This document shows, one piece after another, positions 55,426 to 64,000 of a stretch of 64,000 nt of DNA (the stretch's first letter is position 1; the number at the start of each line of letters is the position of its first letter). The notes beneath the pieces are model-generated. The model was not told the DNA's origin. It saw nothing but the letters and a program-made list of their open reading frames with translations, and made no database searches. The translations under genes and the position numbers were made by a program. The stretch comes from Streptomyces seoulensis (lineage in GTDB: Bacteria; Actinomycetota; Actinomycetes; Streptomycetales; Streptomycetaceae). The stretch lies in assembly GCA_013364255.1 (NCBI GenBank), contig CP054936.1, forward strand, positions 124,001 through 188,000. The letters are read 5' to 3'.

Positions 55426-58400
55426 TCAGTTGTTGGTGTTGCCCATCGCGCGTTCGATGAGGTCGGCGACGTCCATGTCGGCGATCAGGTGCGCCGCGTT
55501 CTGCCGCGCTTCCGGAGAGGCTGCCTGTGCCGTGCCCACGTCCGCGGCACCGGGGGCCGCGGCCACCAGGTGCATCAACTGGCGCAGCACGCCCAGCTCG
55601 TCCAGCCGCTTGAGCGGTACGGAAACGAGAGCCTTGCGCAGCCCGGCCTCGTCCACGTCGGCGAGGTCCACGAGGCCGGTCGCAGCGTCCGGAACGAGTT
55701 CCGCGCGCAGGTGCTCGGTGATCGCGGTGGGTGACGGGTAGTCGAAGATCAGCGTGGCCGGCAGGCGGATGCCGGTCAGCCCGGCCAGCTTGTTGCGCAG
55801 CTCGACCGCGGTGAGCGAATCGAACCCCATCTCGCTGAAAGCCTGCCCCGGAACGATGTCGTCGGGTTCCGTGTGCCCGAGTACGGCGGCCACCTCGTCG
55901 CGGACCAGGTTCAACAGCGTCTCCGTCTGCTGCTCGTCCGGGAGCCGCGCCAGCCGGGCCGAGAGGGATTCGGCGGGTGCCGGTCCAGCGGTGGCGGCAA
56001 CGCGCCGGGGCCGGCGCACCAGGCCCTGCAACATGGGGACCAGTTGGCCGTTCCCCGCTTGGGTGGACAGTGCGGCGAGGTCGAACTTGATCGGTACCAG
56101 GGCGGGTTCGTCGCTGACGAGGCCGGCGTCGAAGAGCGCCATCCCCTCCTCCACGGACAACGCCCTGATCCCACCGCGCCGCATACGCGCCTGATCGGAC
56201 CGACCCAGCGAACCCGTCATCCCACTGGACTCACCCCACAACCCCCACGCCAACGACACCCCCGGCAAACCCTGACAACGACGCCACCGGGCAAACGCAT
56301 CCAAAAACGCATTCGCCGCCGCATAATTCCCCTGCCCCGCACCACCCAACACACCCGACGCAGACGAATACAGAACAAACGCATCCAACCCCAAATCCCG
56401 CGTCACCTCATGCAACACCAACGCCGCATCCACCTTCGGACGAAACACCCCAGCCAACCGCTCCGGCGTCAAACCCCCCACCACACCATCATCAAGCACA
56501 CCAGCCACATGCACCACACCCGACAACGGCGCCCCCACCGGCACCCGCCCCAACAACCCCACCACCGCCTCACGATCCGCCACATCACACGCCTCCACCA
56601 CCACCTCCGCACCCGCCCGCTCCAACTCCGCCCGCAACTCCACCACACCCACAGCATCCACACCCCGCCGACCAGCCAACACCAAACTCCGCACCCCATG
56701 CACCGCCACCAAATGCCGAGCCACCACCGCACCCAACGCACCCGTACCACCCGTCACCAACACCGTCCCACCCCGACGAAACACCCCACCACCAGAAGCA
56801 CCCCCCACCGACCCCACCGACACCCCAGCCCGCACCAACCGCGGAACAAACACCCCACCCGACCGCAACGCCACCTGCGGCTCACCCAACGCAACCACAC
56901 CCGCCAACACCCCACCACCAGGCACCACCCCATCCACCCCCACATCCACCAACACCACCCGCCCCGGACTCTCCGCCTGCACCGAACGCACCAACCCCCA
57001 CACCGCAGCCCCCACCGGATCCACCACACCACCATCACCATCACCACCCACAGCACCACCCACAGCACTACCCACCGACACAGCACCCCGCGACACCACT
57101 ACCAACCAACCCCCACGCGACCCCGCGAGAAACGACTGAACAACCGAAAGCACCCCAGCCGTCACCTCACGCACCACCCCCGCATCCAACGACACCGACC
57201 GAGGCACCTCCACAACCTCCACCTCCACCTCCGCCCCGACATCACCCACACCCCCAGCCACCGGCAACAACGACCACTCCACCCGGAACAACGAATCTCC
57301 GGACACCCGCAGTTGCTCATCCGCCACCGCCCGCAGCACGAGGGACTCGACCGACGCGACCGGAGTCCCCTCACCGTCGGCGAGTTCCAGCGCTACCGAT
57401 TCGGGTCCGGTGGGCGTCATGCGCACCCGCAGGGCGGTGGCGCCGGAGGCGTGCAGCGTCAGGCCGTTCCACGCGAACGGCAGGAGCAACCCCTCAGCGT
57501 CGGGCTCACGTTCACCCAGGAAGGCTCCCGCGTGCAGCGCGGCGTCCAGGAGCGCCGGGTGCAGACCGAACCCAGCGGCCGACTCCACCTCACCCGCCGG
57601 CAACGCGACCTCGGCGAACACCTCGCCCCCACGCCGCCACACCGCACGCAAACCCCGAAACACCGGCCCGTATCCATACCCGGCGGTCGCCTGCTCCGTA
57701 TAGAAGCCGGTCAGGTCGACGGGCTGCGCAGCCTCCGGAGGCCAGACGGCGAAGTCGGCACCAGGTGCCGGTGCCTCGTCGGCGAGCTGCCCCCTCGCGT
57801 GGCGGACCCACGGCGCGTCGGAGTCGGCGTCGTCCGACCGCGAGTACACCGCGACCGGCCGCACGCCGTCCGCGTCCTCACCCACCGACACCTGGACACG
57901 CACCGCACGCTCATCGGGGATCACCAAGGGAGTCTCGATCACCAGCTCCCGCAGCGTCCCCGCGCCGACCTCATCACCGGCACGAACTGCCAACTCGACC
58001 AAAGCGGCACCCGGCAGCAGGATCGTGCCGGCCACGGCGTGATCGGCAAGCCACGGCTGGATGCCAAGCGACAGCCGACCTGTGCCGAGGACACTGCCCG
58101 TATCGGGGAGACTGATCAACGAGTCCAACAGCTGATGCCCGGCCGCGAATGCGGGATCACCGCTGGACACATTCGAGTTCATCCAGTAGCGCTGGTGCTG
58201 GAAGGCGTAGGTGGGCAGGTCGATCCGGCGTGCACCGGTACCGGCGAAGACCTTCTCCCAGCCGACGTCGACACCACGGGCGTGGAGCCGGGCAAGGGTG
58301 GTCATCAGGGCGCGGTCCTCGGGCACGTCGCGCCGCAGCGACGGCACGCACCCTTCCTCGGCCACCATCCCGGAGAGCACCCCATCAGGGCCCAGCTCCA

Positions 58401-61400
58401 GGAACGTGGTCACCTTCCGCTCCCGCAGTGCACGCACACCGTCGTGGAAACGAACCGTCCCGCGCACGTGCTCCACCCAGTACCCCGGCGTGCACAGTTG
58501 CTCGGCGTCCGCGATTTCGCCCGTCAGGTTCGAGATCACCGGGACGGACGGCGCGGAATAGGTGAGCGTGGACGCCACCCTGCGGAACTCCTCCAGCATC
58601 GGGTCCATCAGCGGCGAGTGGAACGCGTGCGAGACCCGCAGCCGCTTCGTGCGACGCCCCTCGAACCGGGTCAGCACCGCCTCGACCTCGTCCCGGACGC
58701 CGGACAGGACCAGCGACATGTCCCCGTTGATGGCCGCGATGCTCACCCCGGCCGTCAGCAACGCAGCGACCTCGTTCTCCGACGCCTCGACCGCCACCAT
58801 CACCCCACCCGCCGCCAGTTCCTGCATCAACCGGCCCCGCGCCACCACCAACCCCGCGGCATCCTCCAACGACCACACACCCGCCAGATACGCCGCCACC
58901 ACCTCACCGATCGAATGACCCGCCAGGCAGTCCGGCCGCACGCCCCACGACTCCACCAACCGGAACAACGCCACCTCGACAGCGAACAACGCCGGCTGCG
59001 CATACCGCGTCTCATCCAGTGGAGCCCCGTCCCCGAACACCAGCTCCTTCAACGACCTGCCGAGGCTCCCGTCCACCGCGGCGCACACCTCGTCGAAGGC
59101 TTCAGCGAACACCGGGTAGGCCGCATACAGCTCGCGCCCCATCCCGACACGCTGCGCACCCTGGCCCGTGAACAGCACCCCCAGACGGTCCCCGACCACC
59201 GTCTCTCCACGCACCGACGCCAACTGCTCCCGCGCCTCCTCCACCGAACCCACCACCACCACCGCACGATGATCAAACCGAGCACGAGACGTCGCCAGCG
59301 AATACGCCACGTCCGACAGATGCAACCCCGAACCCTCACCCAGGAACCCGGCCAGCCGCGCCGCCTGGGCACGCACCGCTTCCGGTGTCCGCCCCGAGAC
59401 CACCAACGGCACCACACCCTCCGGCGCCCCCGCACGCTCCACCGGAACCGCAGGATCGGCAGGCTCAACCCCCTCCAGAACCACGTGCGCGTTGGTCCCG
59501 CTGATGCCGAAGGAGGAGACGGCCGCCCGACGCGGGCGCTCCCCCTCCCTCGACCACTCCCGCGCCTCCGTCAGCAACTCCACCGCACCCGCCGACCAGT
59601 CCACCTTCGGCGACGGAGCATCCACATGCAACGTCCTCGGCAACACCCCGTGCCGCATCGCCTCCACCATCTTGATCACACCCGCCACACCCGCCGCGGC
59701 CTGCGCATGACCGATGTTCGACTTCAACGAACCCAGCCACAACGGACGACCCACCCCAGGACGCTCCTGGCCGTACGTCGCGATCAGCGCCTGCGCCTCG
59801 ATCGGATCACCCAACGACGTACCCGTCCCATGCGCCTCCACCGCATCCACATCAGCGGCCGACAGCCCGGCACTGGCAAGCGCCTGCCGGATCACACGCT
59901 GCTGCGAAGGACCATTCGGCGCCGTCAACCCATTCGACGCACCATCCTGGTTCACCGCACTGCCCCGCACCAGCGCCAACACCTCATGACCGTTGCGCCG
60001 CGCATCCGACAGACGCTCCAACAGCAGCAGACCCACACCCTCGGCCCACGACGTACCGTCCGCACCCGCCGCGAACGACTTGCACCGACCATCCGGCGCC
60101 AGACCCCGCTGCCGCGAGAACTGTACGAAGGCGATGGGGGTGGACATCACGGCGACGCCGCCGGCCAGGGCGAGCGAGCACTCGCCGTTGCGCAGGGCCT
60201 GCATCGCGGAGTGCATCGCCACCAGCGACGACGAGCACGCCGTGTCCACCGTCACGGAGGGTCCTTCGAGCCCGAGGGCATACGAAACGCGCCCGGAGAC
60301 GAGGCTGCCGGCGGCGACTGCCTCGTTGTAGTCGTGGTACATGGCGCCGGCGAAGACACCGGTCCGGCTGCCCTTCAGCGTGGTCGGATCGATCCCGGCC
60401 CGCTCCAGCACCTCCCACGACGTCTCCAACAGCAACCGCTGCTGCGGATCCATCGCCAACGCCTCACGCGGACTGATCCCGAAGAACCCCGGATCGAACT
60501 CCCCCGCGTCATGCAGGAACCCGCCCTCCCGAACATAGGACTTACCCACCCTGTCCGGATCAGGATCGAACAACCCCGCCACATCCCAACCCCGGTCCTC
60601 CGGAAACGCCGTGATGCCCTCACGTCCCTCGACCACCAGCCGCCACAAATCCTCCGGCGACCCCACCCCACCCGGCAGCCGACACCCCATCGCCACAATC
60701 GCGATCGGATCCTCCGACACCGAGACGACAGACACACCCCCCGCCACCACCGAACCGGCCACCGCCCCCTCACCCACCAACTCCCCGCACAAGAACTCAG
60801 CCAGCACACCCGGCGACGGATAATCGAAAATCAACGTCGCCGGCAACCGCAACCCCGTCACCGCATTCAACCGGTTCCGCAACTCCACCGCCGTCAACGA
60901 ATCAAAACCCAGATCGTTGAACGCCTGCCCAGCACCGATACTCCCCGCATCCGCATGCCCCAACACCACCGCGACCTCACCCGACACCAACTCCACCACA
61001 AGACGCCGCTGCTCGTTGACCGTCAGGCCCGACAGACGGTCGGCCAGGGAGCCGCCGCCGGCACCGCCCGCGCCGGCGGCCGCGATGCGGCGTGGGCGGC
61101 GGACCAGCCCTCGGAGCATCGACGGCAATTCATCGGTGGCTGCCTGCTGGGCAAGATCCGCGAGGTCGAACTTGACGGGTACCAGGACGGGTTCGTCACT
61201 GACGAGGCCGGCGTCGAAGAGCGCCATCCCCTCCTCCACGGACAACGCCCTGATCCCACCGCGCCGCATACGCGCCTGATCAGACCGCCCCAGCGAACCC
61301 GTCATCCCACTGGACTCACCCCACAACCCCCACGCCAACGACACCCCCGGCAAACCCTGACAACGACGCCACCGGGCAAAAGCATCCAAAAACGCATTCG

Positions 61401-64000
61401 CCGCCGCATAATTCCCCTGCCCCGCACCACCCAACACACCCGACGCAGACGAATACAGAACAAACGCATCCAACCCCAAATCCCGCGTCACCTCATGCAA
61501 CACCAACGCCGCATCCACCTTCGGACGAAACACCCCAGCCAACCGCTCCGGCGTCAAACCCCCCACCACACCATCATCAAGCACACCAGCCACATGCACC
61601 ACACCCGACAACGGCGCCCCCACCGGCACCCGCCCCAACAACCCCACCACCGCCTCACGATCCGCCACATCACACGCCTCCACCACCACCTCCGCACCCG
61701 CCCGCTCCAACTCCGCCCGCAACTCCACCACACCCACAGCATCCACACCCCGCCGACCAGCCAACACCAAACTCCGCACCCCATGCACCGCCACCAAATG
61801 CCGAGCCACCACCGCACCCAACGCACCCGTACCACCCGTCACCAACACCGTCCCACCCCGACGAAACACCACACCACCATCACCATCACCCACCGACCCC
61901 ACCGACCCCACCGACACCCCAGCCCGCACCAACCGCGGAACAAACACCCCACCCGACCGCAACGCCACCTGCGGCTCACCCAACGCAACCACACCCGCCA
62001 ACACCCCACCACCAGGCACCACACCCCCCTCACCCACATCCACCAACACCACCCGCCCCGGACTCTCCGCCTGCACCGAACGCACCAACCCCCACACCGC
62101 AGCCCCCACCGGATCCACCACACCACCATCACCAACCACATCACCCTCCACAGCGCCACCCACCGACACAGCACCCCGCGACACCACCACCAACCAACCC
62201 CCACCCGACCCCGCGAGAAACGACTGAACAACCGAAAGCACCCCAGCCGTCACCTCCCGCACCACCCCCGCATCCAACGACACCGACCGAGGCACCTCCA
62301 CAACCTCCACCTCCACCTCCGCCCCGACATCACCCACACCCCCAGCCACCGGCAACAACGACCACTCCACCCGGAACAACGACCCACCAACACCACCACG
62401 ACCCGACACCCCCAACTCCCCCGCATCCACCGCCCGCAACACCAACGACTCCACCGACGCAACCGGAACCCCCTCACCGTCGGCGAGTTCCAATGCCAGC
62501 GATTGCGCCCCCGTGGAATTCAGTCGGATCCGAAGAGTCGAAGCACCCGAAGCGTGCAGGGACACACCACTCCACGCGAACGGCAGGAGCAACCCCTCAC
62601 CGTCGGGCTCACGCTCACCCAGGAAGGCTCCCGCGTGCAGCGCGGCGTCCAGGAGCGCCGGATGCAGACCGAACCCGGCGGCCGACTCCACCTCACCCGC
62701 CGGCAACGCGACCTCGGCGAACACCTCGCCCCCACGCCGCCACACCGCACGCAGACCCTGAAACACCGGCCCATAGCCGTACCCACGCTCGGCCAACTGC
62801 TTGTACAGGTCTGACACATCCACGGCTACCGCGTTCTCCGGCGGCCAGACACTCAACCCGGCAGCAGGAGCGACGACTTCTGCGCTGAGCTGCCCACTCG
62901 CGTGGCGGACCCACGGCGCGTCGAGGTCCGCGTCGTCCGGCCGCGAGTACACCGCGACCGGCCGCACGCCGTCCGTGTCCTCACCCACCGACACCTGGAC
63001 ACGCACCGCACCGGCGTCGGGGATCACCAGCGGAGTCTCGATCACCAGCTCCCGCAGGGAGCGCGCACCCACCTCGTCCCCGGCACGAACCGCGAGCTCC
63101 ACCAGCGCGGTGCCCGGCAGCAGCACCGTGCCGGCCACCGAGTGATCCGCCAACCACGGCTGCGCGGCCAGGGAGAGTCGGCCAGTGCACACGACACCGC
63201 CCGTGTCCGGCGCACTCACGACGATGTCGAGCAGCGGGTGACCGGTCGCCAGCGCCGGATCCCCGCCGGAGAGAGTCGGGTTCATCCAGAAACGCTGCCG
63301 CTGAAAGGCGTAAGTCGGCAGGTCCACCCGCTGCGCACCGGTACCGGCGAAGACCTTCTCCCAGTCGACATCGACACCGCGGGCGTGAAGCCGGGCAACG
63401 GTGGTCATCAGAGCGCGGTCCTCGGGCACGTCGCGCCGCAGCGACGGCAGGCACCCTCCCTCGGCCACCATCCCGGAGAGCACCCCATCAGGGCCCAGCT
63501 CCAGGAAGGTCGTCACCTTCCGCTCCCGCAGCGCACGCACACCGTCATGGAAACGGACCGTGCCCCGCACGTGCTCCACCCAGTACTCCGGCGAACACAG
63601 CCGCTCGGCGTCCGCGACCTCGCCCGTCAGGTTCGAGATCACCGGGACGGACGGCGCGTGATAGGTGAGCGTGGACGCCACCCGGCGGAACTCCTCCAGC
63701 ATCGGGTCCATCAGCGGCGAATGGAACGCGTGCGAGACCCGCAGCCGCTTCGTCCGGCGCCCCTCCAAGCGGGTCAGCACCGCCTCCACCTCGTCCCGCA
63801 CGCCGGAAAGGACCAGTGACATGTCCCCGTTGATCGCCGCGATGCTCACCCCGGCGGTCAGCAACGGAGCGACTTCGTCCTCCGACGCCTCGACCGCCAC
63901 CATCACCCCACCCGCCGCCAGCTCCTGCATCAACCGGCCCCGCGCCACCACCAACCCCGCGGCATCCTCCAACGACCACACACCCGCCAGATACGCCGCC
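55426..64000 (-). CDS. Type I polyketide synthase, 5' end beyond window
   Basis: The gene runs off the right edge. The visible 2857 or so residues hold, in order of translation: C-terminal half of an AT (malonyl-type HAFH near 63730), DH (His of [10 protein letters not shown] at 63142, Asp of LLDAALH at 62647), KR (VLVTGG near 61850, LDD, B-type), ACP (Ser near 60899). The next module follows: KS (DTACSSS near 60235), AT (about 58190-59180, GHSIGE and HAFH), DH ([10 protein letters not shown] near 58040), KR (near 56760, LDD, B-type), ACP (Ser near 55817). It ends with a helical docking region of about 90 residues. Both modules add malonyl units and should leave double bonds. It ends 30 bp before the next PKS gene, so the two subunits act in series. 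Confidence 0.95.
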   Translation of the reverse strand, partial: AAYLAGVWSLEDAAGLVVARGRLMQELAAGGVMVAVEASEDEVAPLLTAGVSIAAINGDMSLVLSGVRDEVEAVLTRLEGRRTKRLRVSHAFHSPLMDPMLEEFRRVASTLTYHAPSVPVISNLTGEVADAERLCSPEYWVEHVRGTVRFHDGVRALRERKVTTFLELGPDGVLSGMVAEGGCLPSLRRDVPEDRALMTTVARLHARGVDVDWEKVFAGTGAQRVDLPTYAFQRQRFWMNPTLSGGDPALATGHPLLDIVVSAPDTGGVVCTGRLSLAAQPWLADHSVAGTVLLPGTALVELAVRAGDEVGARSLRELVIETPLVIPDAGAVRVQVSVGEDTDGVRPVAVYSRPDDADLDAPWVRHASGQLSAEVVAPAAGLSVWPPENAVAVDVSDLYKQLAERGYGYGPVFQGLRAVWRRGGEVFAEVALPAGEVESAAGFGLHPALLDAALHAGAFLGEREPDGEGLLLPFAWSGVSLHASGASTLRIRLNSTGAQSLALELADGEGVPVASVESLVLRAVDAGELGVSGRGGVGGSLFRVEWSLLPVAGGVGDVGAEVEVEVVEVPRSVSLDAGVVREVTAGVLSVVQSFLAGSGGGWLVVVSRGAVSVGGAVEGDVVGDGGVVDPVGAAVWGLVRSVQAESPGRVVLVDVGEGGVVPGGGVLAGVVALGEPQVALRSGGVFVPRLVRAGVSVGSVGSVGDGDGGVVFRRGGTVLVTGGTGALGAVVARHLVAVHGVRSLVLAGRRGVDAVGVVELRAELERAGAEVVVEACDVADREAVVGLLGRVPVGAPLSGVVHVAGVLDDGVVGGLTPERLAGVFRPKVDAALVLHEVTRDLGLDAFVLYSSASGVLGGAGQGNYAAANAFLDAFARWRRCQGLPGVSLAWGLWGESSGMTGSLGRSDQARMRRGGIRALSVEEGMALFDAGLVSDEPVLVPVKFDLADLAQQAATDELPSMLRGLVRRPRRIAAAGAGGAGGGSLADRLSGLTVNEQRRLVVELVSGEVAVVLGHADAGSIGAGQAFNDLGFDSLTAVELRNRLNAVTGLRLPATLIFDYPSPGVLAEFLCGELVGEGAVAGSVVAGGVSVVSVSEDPIAIVAMGCRLPGGVGSPEDLWRLVVEGREGITAFPEDRGWDVAGLFDPDPDRVGKSYVREGGFLHDAGEFDPGFFGISPREALAMDPQQRLLLETSWEVLERAGIDPTTLKGSRTGVFAGAMYHDYNEAVAAGSLVSGRVSYALGLEGPSVTVDTACSSSLVAMHSAMQALRNGECSLALAGGVAVMSTPIAFVQFSRQRGLAPDGRCKSFAAGADGTSWAEGVGLLLLERLSDARRNGHEVLALVRGSAVNQDGASNGLTAPNGPSQQRVIRQALASAGLSAADVDAVEAHGTGTSLGDPIEAQALIATYGQERPGVGRPLWLGSLKSNIGHAQAAAGVAGVIKMVEAMRHGVLPRTLHVDAPSPKVDWSAGAVELLTEAREWSREGERPRRAAVSSFGISGTNAHVVLEGVEPADPAVPVERAGAPEGVVPLVVSGRTPEAVRAQAARLAGFLGEGSGLHLSDVAYSLATSRARFDHRAVVVVGSVEEAREQLASVRGETVVGDRLGVLFTGQGAQRVGMGRELYAAYPVFAEAFDEVCAAVDGSLGRSLKELVFGDGAPLDETRYAQPALFAVEVALFRLVESWGVRPDCLAGHSIGEVVAAYLAGVWSLEDAAGLVVARGRLMQELAAGGVMVAVEASENEVAALLTAGVSIAAINGDMSLVLSGVRDEVEAVLTRFEGRRTKRLRVSHAFHSPLMDPMLEEFRRVASTLTYSAPSVPVISNLTGEIADAEQLCTPGYWVEHVRGTVRFHDGVRALRERKVTTFLELGPDGVLSGMVAEEGCVPSLRRDVPEDRALMTTLARLHARGVDVGWEKVFAGTGARRIDLPTYAFQHQRYWMNSNVSSGDPAFAAGHQLLDSLISLPDTGSVLGTGRLSLGIQPWLADHAVAGTILLPGAALVELAVRAGDEVGAGTLRELVIETPLVIPDERAVRVQVSVGEDADGVRPVAVYSRSDDADSDAPWVRHARGQLADEAPAPGADFAVWPPEAAQPVDLTGFYTEQATAGYGYGPVFRGLRAVWRRGGEVFAEVALPAGEVESAAGFGLHPALLDAALHAGAFLGEREPDAEGLLLPFAWNGLTLHASGATALRVRMTPTGPESVALELADGEGTPVASVESLVLRAVADEQLRVSGDSLFRVEWSLLPVAGGVGDVGAEVEVEVVEVPRSVSLDAGVVREVTAGVLSVVQSFLAGSRGGWLVVVSRGAVSVGSAVGGAVGGDGDGGVVDPVGAAVWGLVRSVQAESPGRVVLVDVGVDGVVPGGGVLAGVVALGEPQVALRSGGVFVPRLVRAGVSVGSVGGASGGGVFRRGGTVLVTGGTGALGAVVARHLVAVHGVRSLVLAGRRGVDAVGVVELRAELERAGAEVVVEACDVADREAVVGLLGRVPVGAPLSGVVHVAGVLDDGVVGGLTPERLAGVFRPKVDAALVLHEVTRDLGLDAFVLYSSASGVLGGAGQGNYAAANAFLDAFARWRRCQGLPGVSLAWGLWGESSGMTGSLGRSDQARMRRGGIRALSVEEGMALFDAGLVSDEPALVPIKFDLAALSTQAGNGQLVPMLQGLVRRPRRVAATAGPAPAESLSARLARLPDEQQTETLLNLVRDEVAAVLGHTEPDDIVPGQAFSEMGFDSLTAVELRNKLAGLTGIRLPATLIFDYPSPTAITEHLRAELVPDAATGLVDLADVDEAGLRKALVSVPLKRLDELGVLRQLMHLVAAAPGAADVGTAQAASPEARQNAAHLIADMDVADLIERAMGNTNN
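56100..57293. repeat. Near-identical KR segment, copy 1
   Basis: This pairs with 61185-62381, coding for the KR and part of the structural KR half of two successive modules. Over about 620 bp (56221 to 56840) the offset to the partner is constant (5085 bp) with few differences. From about 56200 the plus strand becomes strongly A/C-rich (coding strand G/T-rich), unlike the surrounding DH and AT code. Confidence 0.85.
60360..61020. repeat. Near-identical ACP-to-KS junction, copy 2
   Basis: Partner of 49818-50478, located in the other PKS gene. The same base-composition bias (A/C on the plus strand) is seen in both copies. Confidence 0.85.
61185..62381. repeat. Near-identical KR segment, copy 2
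   Basis: Partner of 56100-57293. The two differ mainly in the linker around 61865-61915 and 62110-62165, where short Gly/Val/Asp-rich stretches vary in length. Confidence 0.85.

Noticed and set aside
55873-62814. Very long open antisense frame on the plus strand, His/Pro/Arg/Thr-rich translation
   Set aside because: It is a mirror of the PKS code caused by biased codon use on the opposite strand. The translation has no domain, and the minus-strand frame carries every expected PKS motif.
42000-64000. Geldanamycin-, ansamitocin- or rifamycin-type assignment of the PKS
   Set aside because: Those pathways use methylmalonyl or methoxymalonyl units or different reductive loops in the last modules, while all four visible ATs are malonyl-type and three modules are DH-KR.
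1-64000. Search for tRNA, rRNA, CRISPR, IS elements, attachment sites or riboswitches
   Set aside because: Nothing recognisable by eye. No transposase or integrase frame and no regularly spaced repeat array was found.

Overview
The window looks like a Streptomyces (or close actinomycete) chromosome segment. It has very high G+C, GTG and TTG starts, a chaplin-type surface protein, a flotillin/NfeD pair, secreted proteins with Ala-rich signal peptides, and many TetR, ArsR-like, IclR and XRE regulators. I see no tRNA, rRNA, CRISPR array, insertion sequence or prophage.

Positions 1-17.7 kb are ordinary accessory chromosome. They hold a GT2 glycosyltransferase, a nitrilase-superfamily hydrolase, and an alpha/beta hydrolase divergent from a TetR gene across a clear palindromic operator. 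Next come an I36-type secreted inhibitor, two paralogous ArsR-like regulators (7545 and 15421), a short chaplin with a His/Met/Gly tail, an NfeD-like/flotillin-like pair, an Imm5-like protein and an aldo/keto reductase. A gene graveyard follows: a decayed peptide deformylase and the end of an FtsX-type permease. Positions 17.7-27.2 kb are an aromatic catabolic locus: an ACMSD/6-methylsalicylate-decarboxylase-type amidohydrolase, a TetR regulator with a 30-bp palindrome, a flavin hydroxylase, a C-C bond hydrolase, a type I extradiol dioxygenase, an IclR regulator, and then hydratase, acylating acetaldehyde dehydrogenase and hydroxy-oxovalerate aldolase. Together these form a full meta-cleavage route from a phenolic compound to pyruvate and acetyl-CoA.

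Positions 27.3-41.7 kb are mixed: an EEP-nuclease remnant, a secreted cyclophilin, PPK2, a SUKH protein, HEAT-repeat proteins, a serine beta-lactamase-fold hydrolase, a DHA2 drug exporter with a divergent TetR, an epoxide hydrolase with a divergent XRE-cupin regulator, and a nitroreductase.

Positions 42.0-64.0 kb (minus strand, running off the right edge) are the 3' end of a modular type I PKS cluster of the ansamycin type. Two PKS genes carry, in order of action, (AT)-DH-KR-ACP, KS-AT-DH-KR-ACP / KS-AT-DH-KR-ACP, KS-AT-KR-ACP. There is no thioesterase. A RifF-type amide synthase follows 4 bp after the last PKS gene, then an FAD monooxygenase and an SAM methyltransferase. All four ATs carry the malonyl-type HAFH motif. 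Read colinearly, this predicts a conjugated 4,6,8-triene, a hydroxyl at C3 and release as a macrolactam, with the methyltransferase able to supply a 3-O-methyl. That is the pattern of the triene benzenoid ansamycins (ansatrienin/mycotrienin, trienomycin, cytotrienin). The loading module, AHBA genes and side-chain genes must lie beyond position 64000. Stretches of the PKS are near-identical copies of each other, including two roughly 1.2-kb KR segments with aberrant base composition. These suggest recent gene conversion and are also a risk for misassembly.
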